Assembly (NCBI RefSeq): GCF_007855645.1 | Contig: NZ_CP042265.1 | Coordinates: 372,001-436,000 of the forward strand | Length of the DNA: 64,000 bases | DNA from: Qingshengfaniella alkalisoli | GTDB taxonomy: Bacteria > Pseudomonadota > Alphaproteobacteria > Rhodobacterales > Rhodobacteraceae | Direction of reading: 5' to 3' | Shown: piece after piece, positions 35,268-42,953 of the stretch | Position numbering within the stretch: position 1 is the first letter of the stretch | Layout: every line of letters begins with the position of its first letter | Notes under the pieces: generated by a model | What the model saw: the letters and a program-made list of their open reading frames with translations, nothing else | What the model was told of the DNA's origin: nothing | Database searches by the model: none | Translations under genes and position numbers: made by a program

Positions 35268-37472
35268 GTGAACGCGACCAACGATAAGTCAGACACATCT
35301 GCAGATGGCGGTGGAGAACCTCCTGCAGTGTCCGTGGTAATGGCAAACTACAATGGAGCATCTCATCTGCTGTCTGCCATACGTTCGGTCCTGGCGCAGT
35401 CTATGTCATCGTTGGAACTTTTGATCGCGGACGACGCATCTACGGACCGAAGCATTGAAATCGTCGAGACGATTGCAAAGACGGACCCGCGCGTGCGCCT
35501 TTTGAAATCCACCGTGAATTCCGGACCTGCGGCTGCCCGCAACCGTGCGCTCGCCGCCGCGCAGGGACAATGGATCGCGGTGGTTGATTCCGATGATCTG
35601 ATCCATCCGCAACGCTTTGAACGCCTTGTCGCGCTTGCCGAGTCTGAAGCTGCTGATGGCTGCGCCGACGATTTGATCTACTTTCACGAAAGCGGCACCG
35701 CGCAAGAGCCGCCAACATTGCTGGGTGATGTGGCACCCGGTTCTGCTACACTGATCACCCCCGCCATGATGCTTGGCGGAACGCAAGACGGGCTTGGCTC
35801 GGCAGATCTGGGTTATCTCAAACCCCTGATCCGCCGCGACCGTATCGGGAATTCACGCTACCGCGAGGATATTCGCATTGGCGAAGATCACGAGTTCTAT
35901 CTCCGCCTTCTACTGGACGGTGCGCGGATGATCCTGACGCCGCAATCATACTATCTCTATCGTCGCCATGCAGCGTCGATTTCTCATCGGCTACGTCCCG
36001 AGGACATAGATGCAATGATCCGGGTCCAGGAGGACTTGGCCCCGCGGTTCGGACCCGTCGAGAAAGCACGGGCCCGATTGCGCCGTGCTGCGCTGTTGCG
36101 CAGCAAGCAGTACGAAACCTGCGTTCAGGACATCAAGAACCGTCGCGCTCTGCCCGCCGCCGCAAGGGCAATTCGACACCCGCATGTTGTGCTGGGGCTA
36201 GCACGGATAGCACGGGCGCGGTTAGTCTCAACCACGGCCCCTGTCCAGCCACAAAACCTGGCTGATGTTCACCTCGCACCGTTGGGCACACAGGCCGCTC
36301 CGGAGACCCTGTTGATCGAACTGCCGGAACGCGAAGCGGACTGGGTTGCGGCGGATTGGTCCAAGGTGTCGACAGCAACGCAGACAGATGGCGTGCATGT
36401 GCGTGCCGACGGGCCGCTCGCCCAGTTCGCAATGGGTTATGTTTGTGTATCCGCCCAAACACCAGCCATGGAAAGGAAGAGCATACCATTGCCAGCACCC
36501 GACAACCCTCTGGTTCAGGTCCGCACGCCAACCTACCGACGGCCGGACGCTCTGCGCCGGTGTCTCGAAAGCCTAGTGGAACAGAGCCATGAGAACTGGA
36601 TATGTGACGTTTATGATGATGATCCGAACGGTTCGGCCAAGGAGATAGTCGACGGATTTGGCGATCCACGCATCCATTTCAACCACAACCGCCCCCAAAG
36701 GTTCGCATCGCGTAACATCGACAGCTGCTTTTCGCGGGCAAACCCGCGTGAAGCCGACTTCTTCTGCGTTGTCGAGGACGACAACTATCTTCTGCCGGAT
36801 TTCATGGAAGAAAACATCGCCGTCTGCCGTGACAAAGGCGTCGAGATCATTTTCCGAAACCAACTGATCGAGCATGGTAGCGGCACAAACCACGCGCAGC
36901 TAAGCGAGAACGGCATCCTCGACGACAAGCTCAATGAAGGCCTGTACGACGCCGATGTTTTCCGGTTGTGCCTGATCGCGGATATTGGTGTCTCAAATGG
37001 CGGGCTGTTCTGGTCGCGTCATGCCAAGTCCGATCTGGAGATACATGAAGCTTGCAGTGCAACGCTGCAGGAATATCTGCGCACCTTTTCAATCAACGAA
37101 CCCATGTATGTCGCTATGAAACCTTTGGCCGTGTGGGCCGAGAACGGGGAAGACACGACGCGCGACATCGGCATGAACACGGGCTACTTGGCGCGTGAGT
37201 TGTCCCTGAAACGGTCGATCACGCAACTGCAGAAACTCGCTTGGACACGGGCAAACCAAGCCGACAGAGCACGGTTTCTGAACCATCCGGCTTTTCGCTA
37301 CTCGGCAGATATGCGTGCGCGCGGGCTTGTAAAGTCACATATAGATCTGCGCGCCGGTCAGGTGCTGGGTTGGCGTGAAACACTGAGGCTGGCACTACGT
37401 GGAGGTCTTATTCGACTGCTAGGCCGACCGGAACGCGGATTGGCCCCCTTCCTTGCTGCCAGACAAGGCTAG
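35268..37472 (+). CDS. bifunctional glycosyltransferase: ExoO-like domain fused to second GT2 domain
   Basis: Fusion of two GT-A (family 2) transferases in one 734-residue chain. Domain 1 (about 20-260) is ExoO-like: VSVVMANYNGASHLLSAIRS, ELLIADDASTDRS, the DxD-type WIAVVDSDDLIHPQRF and IRIGEDHEFYLRLLLDG. A linker of roughly 140 residues without recognised features follows. Domain 2 (about 400-640) begins PLVQVRTPTYRRPDALRRCL with VYDDDPNGSA and FFCVVEDDNYLLPDF as its metal-binding region. GTG at 35268 has AGG upstream. Each half is near the size of a stand-alone exo transferase, so it likely performs two consecutive additions. The stop shares CTAG with the stop of the convergent ExoX-like gene. 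Confidence 0.85.
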   Translation: MNATNDKSDTSADGGGEPPAVSVVMANYNGASHLLSAIRSVLAQSMSSLELLIADDASTDRSIEIVETIAKTDPRVRLLKSTVNSGPAAARNRALAAAQGQWIAVVDSDDLIHPQRFERLVALAESEAADGCADDLIYFHESGTAQEPPTLLGDVAPGSATLITPAMMLGGTQDGLGSADLGYLKPLIRRDRIGNSRYREDIRIGEDHEFYLRLLLDGARMILTPQSYYLYRRHAASISHRLRPEDIDAMIRVQEDLAPRFGPVEKARARLRRAALLRSKQYETCVQDIKNRRALPAAARAIRHPHVVLGLARIARARLVSTTAPVQPQNLADVHLAPLGTQAAPETLLIELPEREADWVAADWSKVSTATQTDGVHVRADGPLAQFAMGYVCVSAQTPAMERKSIPLPAPDNPLVQVRTPTYRRPDALRRCLESLVEQSHENWICDVYDDDPNGSAKEIVDGFGDPRIHFNHNRPQRFASRNIDSCFSRANPREADFFCVVEDDNYLLPDFMEENIAVCRDKGVEIIFRNQLIEHGSGTNHAQLSENGILDDKLNEGLYDADVFRLCLIADIGVSNGGLFWSRHAKSDLEIHEACSATLQEYLRTFSINEPMYVAMKPLAVWAENGEDTTRDIGMNTGYLARELSLKRSITQLQKLAWTRANQADRARFLNHPAFRYSADMRARGLVKSHIDLRAGQVLGWRETLRLALRGGLIRLLGRPERGLAPFLAARQG

Positions 37473-37729
37473 CGAGAACTGCCCTTGGCATGATCGGTGG
37501 ATGGTGTCGACGCACGGGTACCATGATCATGCTTCTGCTGATCTGATGCGGAAGACCACGGCAACACAGCCGACAACAGCAACATCACGAAGTAGCCGAT
37601 TTGCAGGACCACCGCAGCGACAACCACGCGCAGCACAACCATGCCCCAGCTTACGCCATTGAATAGCGACCACCCTGCGATTGTGACCAATGCGATCAAC
37701 AAAATTGCTACGAATACGGAGACACGCAC
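37469..37729 (-). CDS. exoX: ExoX/SyrA-like small membrane protein, exopolysaccharide production repressor type
   Basis: Small membrane protein of 86 residues with two close hydrophobic helices (VSVFVAILLIALVTIAGW and VVLRVVVAAVVLQIGYFVML) and a short polar, His-rich cytosolic tail (QQKHDHGT). Length and topology match the ExoX/SyrA-type regulators that modulate exopolysaccharide synthesis post-translationally, probably through ExoY. A TTG at 37747 is an alternative start, but GGGGGGAG directly before GTG 37729 favours the shorter form. It is the last gene after exoA-exoM-exoP on the minus strand, so regulator and biosynthesis genes are co-transcribed. Identification is by size, topology and place. 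Confidence 0.68.
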   Translation of the reverse strand: MRVSVFVAILLIALVTIAGWSLFNGVSWGMVVLRVVVAAVVLQIGYFVMLLLSAVLPWSSASDQQKHDHGTRASTPSTDHAKGSSR

Positions 37730-37829
37730 CGACACTCCCCCCGACAATCTATCCAGAGAGATTAGACCAAAATATGTCAGCAGGCTATAGGGACGTCAGA
37801 TGTAATTCCGCTGGGTCACCAAACGGTCT

Positions 37830-39713
37830 TCATCCGTACCCGTATTCCTGTTCAATGTAGATTTCGCGCGCACCCGGTCGGGCGAATTTTCTCAATCCGC
37901 GCATATCCACCTTGTTGAGCACGACACCAAGGATCTTGTGGGCAACCTCTGGCTCGTTGCGCAGATAATCGCGCACCAAGGCTCGCGGTGTATCGCCCCA
38001 GGCGCAGGACAGTATGATGCCATCGATCTGAGCATGTATGATCTTGGTATCCACAACGGTTCCCAGCGGGGGCAGATCGAGGATGACGAGGTCGTAACTT
38101 TCTCGAAGTCCGGCAATCAGAGAGACGATATTGTGCCGTAACAGCATGTCACTACGCCGAACGCTCTGCTGTTCCGGCGTGCATGGTAACACTTCCAGCC
38201 CCGTTTCAGCGACTGTACGTACCGCCTCTTGTAATGACGCCTTGTCGTGTAGCACATCCATAATATCAGGCCGTTCGACACAATCGAGTTCCTGGCTGAG
38301 AGTTGTCCGATGCAAGTCAAGATCGACGAGAAGCGTTTGCACACCCGATCCAGCGACAAGATTTGCGTAATTGGCGGCGAGTGTGGTTTTGCCCTCACCA
38401 GCCAGCAACGACGACACCCCGATCACTTGCCCTCCGCGTCCTGCGGATACGCCGAGCATGACTGAACTATGGACATTGCGGAGCGTCTCGCCAAAAAGCG
38501 CGTTGGGGTCTCGGACGGACAGAGTCAGCAGCGGATCTATTTTCATAATTTGTCTGCGTATTCCGGGAATGGGATCGACCCCATGCGTCTTCGGAAACGA
38601 CTTCCGGGGCACACGCGGCAAGTACCCCAGGAAAGGCTTGTGGGTCAAAGCCCGAACGTCTTCTCCCAATCGGAAGGAACGCTCGCGCATTTCACGCAAC
38701 ACGGCAATAGAAAAGCCAAGCATAAGACCAAGGATCGTTGCAACGGAAACTGACTGCCACAGCTTGGGGAGCGCCGCATTTTTCGGGGTCACGGCCTTGG
38801 TCAGGATGCGACCATTTGTGGCGGGAAACGATCCCTGAACCGCCAGCCTGTCATACCGTTCGGTCAAGGTTTGATGTAGCGCATCCAGATTCGACGCGCG
38901 CTGCGCCAACTCTCTGAGGGCAAGAACATCGGTCGGCTGTTCAGCTCGTAGAGCTTCGGACCTGCGCCGGACATCCTCCGCGCTTTGTTGTAATTCGGCG
39001 ATCCGCGCCTGCATCCATTCGGCAAGACGTTCTGTCGATTCCAGGTTGGCGACGAGATTGTCTTCGAGATACGCTTCGCCATAGGCGTTCACGATCTGCG
39101 ACGTCAATTCCGGATCGAACCCGACATAGCTGACATCAATGGTAAAGCTTTGCCCGATCCGCTGAATGCCGATCGTGCGCTGAAGCTTCACGGCAGCACC
39201 CTGAATCGCAGCATCTTCTCGTTCCTGTTGCGATCCTTCGGGTTGGGTGACAGGGTCAGACCCGTTCCCGATCATACCGCGTACCATACTCTTCGCAGAC
39301 TCCAGCAGGTTGCGGGCCAGAGAAGTTGGCGGACGGGTGAAGGCCGGGTTTTCGTGCAGGTTCAGTTCACGTACCACTTGCTCGGCCAATGTCAGCGACC
39401 GCAGAACCTGCATTTCGTTCAGCAGCGACGTATCGTTGCGGATATAAGGCATGCTGGCGGTAATATCTTCACTGTTGTCACCCGCGCGTACGTCAACAAG
39501 AATTGTCGTTGCAGCGTAGTATTGTTCCGGCGTCGTAGCATGTTTCAACAGCCCCAGCCCAAGGCCAAGCCCTGTGCACAGAACGAGCGGCACCGCCTGA
39601 CGACGCAACGCAGCCAGTAAATCTCCCAGCGTTTTGGCCTCGTTCAATGACGAACGACCAGATGCATCATGCGCGAGCTCTGCATCCTGAATTCTGAACC
39701 CGTACTCGTTCAA
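37830..39713 (-). CDS. exoP: chain-length/tyrosine autokinase ExoP (Wzc-like)
   Basis: Polysaccharide co-polymerase of about 627 residues. It has a first membrane helix (about 40-58), a periplasmic Wzz-like region with coiled coil (about 60-330), a second helix (about 334-355), and a cytoplasmic bacterial tyrosine kinase domain: Walker A LLAGEGKTTLAANYANL, Walker A' TLLVDLDLHRTTL and Walker B VILDLPPLG. The C-terminal tail EIYIEQEYGYG holds three tyrosines as autophosphorylation candidates, fewer than in Wzc. The frame is open to 39797, overlapping exoM; the TTG at 39713, 16 bp after the exoM stop and preceded by GAGGGC, is the more likely start. It controls polymer length with ExoQ and ExoF. 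Confidence 0.92.
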   Translation of the reverse strand: MNEYGFRIQDAELAHDASGRSSLNEAKTLGDLLAALRRQAVPLVLCTGLGLGLGLLKHATTPEQYYAATTILVDVRAGDNSEDITASMPYIRNDTSLLNEMQVLRSLTLAEQVVRELNLHENPAFTRPPTSLARNLLESAKSMVRGMIGNGSDPVTQPEGSQQEREDAAIQGAAVKLQRTIGIQRIGQSFTIDVSYVGFDPELTSQIVNAYGEAYLEDNLVANLESTERLAEWMQARIAELQQSAEDVRRRSEALRAEQPTDVLALRELAQRASNLDALHQTLTERYDRLAVQGSFPATNGRILTKAVTPKNAALPKLWQSVSVATILGLMLGFSIAVLREMRERSFRLGEDVRALTHKPFLGYLPRVPRKSFPKTHGVDPIPGIRRQIMKIDPLLTLSVRDPNALFGETLRNVHSSVMLGVSAGRGGQVIGVSSLLAGEGKTTLAANYANLVAGSGVQTLLVDLDLHRTTLSQELDCVERPDIMDVLHDKASLQEAVRTVAETGLEVLPCTPEQQSVRRSDMLLRHNIVSLIAGLRESYDLVILDLPPLGTVVDTKIIHAQIDGIILSCAWGDTPRALVRDYLRNEPEVAHKILGVVLNKVDMRGLRKFARPGAREIYIEQEYGYG

Positions 39714-39729
39714 GCCGTTGCCCTCATCG

Positions 39730-40659
39730 CTAGACCTGCTTCCCGGCCGGTTCGGCCCCGTAAAGTTCCAGTTCGCGTGCGCCTGCCAACCCGGCAATCA
39801 CGCCCGCGTGGAGAACACCGCGAAGCATCGCCTGGTTGCGTCTGGTCGCGTCATACGCACCAAAGCCTGCCGCGGCGAGGCAGTAGAGCAGCTTTACTCC
39901 GGCCAATCCAATATCGGCAGGTAGCTTCAGCAGTGTACCGGACCTCCGCTTCAACCGCCCATGTGTCTGTCCCATCCGGTAACGGCGACGCAACAACCAG
40001 CCGACTTTCTGACGCTCTGAAGGAACATCCTCGCGCACCAAGGCATCTTCGGCATAGACGATGTCACCACCGGCTTTCGCGATAGAGGTAAAATACGCGG
40101 TATCTTCCCCTCCCGTACGTCCCAGGCCGGGTTCGAAGCGCAGATCGCGGATCGCAGGCCAGTCGCGATCCAGCAAAGCGTTGCACGTATAGCCGGTTCT
40201 GATTTTGCCATCGACCCAGACCGGGCGGGTGGAATGTATTGCCGAACGCCGCATCCATTGTGGCGCATCATCGCCATAGACGGCATCAACCGGCCCGAGA
40301 ACAGCCTGCGCTCCACTGCGCCGCATCTCGGTCCAAAGCGCTGCAATCCAATTTGGGCTTGCGACTTCGTCATCGTCGATGAATGCCAGAAACCTGCCCT
40401 GTGCGTGATCGAGAGCCCCGTTTCGAGCGATCGAAATGTTCGCGCCCGGACAATGAACGTAGCGCATAGGCACTACATCGTGCTCTGCCCTTTCAACGAC
40501 GGTGCGCGCGGACGGAGAGACGTCATTATCGATCACGAGAACCGAGATCGTGACACCTTCGGGCAACTCCTGTCGCGCCAGTGAATCAAGAGTTTGGCGG
40601 AGAATGGGCCTGCGAAAGGTACAAACACATATCTCGATATGAACCCTCTCTTCCGTCAT
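39730..40659 (-). CDS. exoM: glycosyltransferase ExoM (GT2)
   Basis: Family 2 glucosyltransferase of 309 residues, expected to add a later glucose to the lipid-linked succinoglycan-type unit. Motifs: HIEICVCTFRRPILRQTLDS at the N-terminus, VLVIDNDVSPSA, the donor/metal-binding FLAFIDDDEVASPNW and GRTGGEDTAYFTSIAKAGGD, all as in ExoM proteins. The C-terminal region (LPADIGLAGVKLLYCLAAAG) is hydrophobic and may anchor it to the membrane. Its ATG overlaps the exoA stop by 4 bp, and exoP follows closely, so exoA-exoM-exoP-exoX is one operon. Confidence 0.9.
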   Translation of the reverse strand: MTEERVHIEICVCTFRRPILRQTLDSLARQELPEGVTISVLVIDNDVSPSARTVVERAEHDVVPMRYVHCPGANISIARNGALDHAQGRFLAFIDDDEVASPNWIAALWTEMRRSGAQAVLGPVDAVYGDDAPQWMRRSAIHSTRPVWVDGKIRTGYTCNALLDRDWPAIRDLRFEPGLGRTGGEDTAYFTSIAKAGGDIVYAEDALVREDVPSERQKVGWLLRRRYRMGQTHGRLKRRSGTLLKLPADIGLAGVKLLYCLAAAGFGAYDATRRNQAMLRGVLHAGVIAGLAGARELELYGAEPAGKQV

Positions 40660-41684
40660 CGTGCTGCCTTCAGGGAACTGCCGTCCATGCCAAGAATATG
40701 TTCCAGCAGTTTACGCCAGAAGCCATACGACCATGAAACATGCATAACCATGGCTGACACGCCCACCAGAACCAACTTTGGTCGTCGCTCGCGAATAGCC
40801 ATGCCCAGGCCCGCACCGAGCGTCACAGCCAACCACAGCAGCGCTGGCAAGGCGAAGACCCAATGTACGCTGGAAAACAATGCCAGCAACAAAGCGGGAA
40901 GAACCGCCATCACCTTCGTTTGGCGCAGACGCGGCACAATCGCATGTTTCAGGAATGTGCCCGCACGACCACGACCGTAATTACAATACTGGCGCGCCAA
41001 AGCCTTGAACGTGGACCGTGGAAAATAGACAATTGCAGGATCGGGTGTCAGCCAAATCCGGTATCCTCGCTCACGCAGACGGAAGTCAAGTTCCGCGTCT
41101 TCGTTATGGGTGAATGCCGGATCGTAGCCACCAACCGCCCGGAAGGCCGACAACCGCATCAACGCATGATGCCCATGGTCGACGAACTGGCCCTCGGTCC
41201 GCATACGGTGGCTCGATCCCCCGTTGCCTACAGGAGCATTCTGAGCAGCAGCATTGACTTGCTGGATGATAGCTTCCCCCTCCGCAATCATGCTGACAAC
41301 GATGCTATCGGCACCAGTCCTATCCATTTCCGCCATCAACCGGTCGCAATAATCGTCGGGATAGCCGCAATGCGCATCAATCCGAAACAGGTGAGACGCG
41401 TTTTCTCCCGCGCATGACACTGCCAGGTTAATCCCCGCGCTTTGAATACGATCCGGGTTATGCAGCAGTGTGACGCGAGGATTACTTGTCACAAACTGTG
41501 AGACGATCTCTTTTGTGCCGTCAGTGCTTCCTCCATCAACGACAACGATCCGGCCCCCGACGCGATCCAAAGTACGAGTCAATTGTTCTAGCAGCTGTGC
41601 TATGTGCTGCGCTTCGTTCAGGCAAGGAACGACAATCAATGCGTTCCGTTTCTGTCCGCGCCTCTGATCCTGCGGCGTTGGCAT
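40656..41684 (-). CDS. exoA: glycosyltransferase ExoA (GT2), adds first glucose
   Basis: Membrane-bound family 2 glucosyltransferase of about 342 residues. NALIVVPCLNEAQHIAQLLE, GRIVVVDGGSTDGTKEIVSQ, LFRIDAHCGYPDDYCDRL and AFTHNEDAELDFRLRERGYR match ExoA, and the C-terminal third has membrane helices (VMAVLPALLLALFSSVHWVF). The frame is open to 41873. ATG 41684 is preferred because ExoA homology starts there and the length matches the family (about 330). An in-frame ATG at 41831 has a better ribosome binding site (GGAAGGAA) and would add 49 residues of unlikely sequence. First gene of exoA-exoM-exoP-exoX. Confidence 0.88.
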   Translation of the reverse strand: MPTPQDQRRGQKRNALIVVPCLNEAQHIAQLLEQLTRTLDRVGGRIVVVDGGSTDGTKEIVSQFVTSNPRVTLLHNPDRIQSAGINLAVSCAGENASHLFRIDAHCGYPDDYCDRLMAEMDRTGADSIVVSMIAEGEAIIQQVNAAAQNAPVGNGGSSHRMRTEGQFVDHGHHALMRLSAFRAVGGYDPAFTHNEDAELDFRLRERGYRIWLTPDPAIVYFPRSTFKALARQYCNYGRGRAGTFLKHAIVPRLRQTKVMAVLPALLLALFSSVHWVFALPALLWLAVTLGAGLGMAIRERRPKLVLVGVSAMVMHVSWSYGFWRKLLEHILGMDGSSLKAAR

Positions 41685-41831
41685 CTGCTGAGCACCTCGA
41701 TTGATCTGAACGTTTCGACGACCGAAGCCGGCCATGATATAGTGCACCTGCAGCATGACTATCGATGCACCTCGAGAATTGCACGTCGGACCCGCATCTC
41801 CTCGAATTATCGGCGGATTTTCGTCACTCAT

Positions 41832-42207
41832 ATTTCCTTCCATGCCTAATTCTTTGTCATCAGAATGCTGCAAAGGCTAAGTATTTGGCGAGCTGTGATG
41901 GGTGGCAGCCATGCGCCGGATGTCGGACCCATCATCAAATGTCCATTTGAGGGTAATTTGACCATTCCGGCACAGGATTAATGACCATCGGTCGCGCTGC
42001 GGTTGGTGATATTGTTTAATATCATAAGCTTACGTCAGTACGGTTTTTTCGGGTCTTCAGAACGACGCCATCAAGCGCTGCGCTGGTGGCCTCCATTGAC
42101 GGCCATGGGGCATCCCTCACCTCCACCCCGGCCGGGTTCTTTCCAACACGTCCCTCTTGCAGAAACTCTGCCCGAGGGCTCGGCCCATCGCGCCTGAAGG
42201 GATCTCC
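41832..42207. other. intergenic region at left edge of the ion-transport island
   Basis: No supported gene. It contains the presumed promoter of the minus-strand exoA operon and, at about 41938-41990, repeated TTTGA/TTTGACCA-like stretches that resemble transposon ends of the IS21 type. Shift in base composition begins after about 42050. Confidence 0.4.
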
Positions 42208-42542
42208 ATGACGAAGATCAAGTTCATTGCCGCCCGCTTCCCGGCGAGGGCAAACTCGACATCAAGCGCCGTTTCGAATGGCACCTGCGCAAGCTCCGGG
42301 TGGTGAAGGACGGCGTGTTTCCTCTCATGGGCACTACATCCCTCTATGCAATCGTCGAGGTGATCGATCCGGTGAGAAAGGCGCACGACCACAATCGCAG
42401 GCATGTCACCCGGATGATAGACACAACGGAATCACTGGCGGCAACTGCGAAGAATGGCTCAGTCCTTCAGGGTTCCACACTTTGCTCTACAAGCGTGACC
42501 CAGCCTCGCCTCCTCATGTGTGTGGAGTTTTGGCGGCCCTGA
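42208..42542 (+). pseudogene. frameshifted remnant of an unrecognised gene
   Basis: ATG at 42208 (after AAGGGATC) opens MTKIKFIAA and then runs into a stop after 31 codons. A shift of frame about 27 bp in opens a longer stretch with coding-like third-position GC: PGEGKLDIKRRFEWHLRKLR, VVKDGVFPLMGTTSLYAIVE, VIDPVRKAHDHNRRHVTRM and TTESLAATAKN, ending at 42542. The product is not recognised. The antisense frame 42117-42404 is weaker in codon use. The simplest reading is a decayed gene at the island edge. Confidence 0.35.
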
Positions 42543-42953
42543 AGCTCGGTTGCTATTCGACACGACAAGGCGGTTCAGAGCACTTCGGGACAGACATCGC
42601 TGCAAGATCCAATTGCAGCAACATGCACGAATTGTACCCCGCAACCTTGGGCCCGCAAGCGTATCCCATTCGCAAGCATCACTTGGCCAACAATCCGGTG
42701 CCATCTAAAACTGATTGAAAATATCTGGACATGAAATAGCGAAGAATGTTCAGGAACATCAAAGGATTCGAGCCACCTACCAGGACGCCTCCGGAGCGAA
42801 CCGTCAATAAATTTGATCCAAAACGTCTTCCTTTTTTGGCTCTGGCTGAATGGAGCGCGTTCCGTGATCATGCACCAGTCACGCGGCCATACGAGGGCTT
42901 CTTGCTCCGCTTTTTGCCGGTGCATTCCAAGTTCCTTGTGTTAGTTCAATTCC

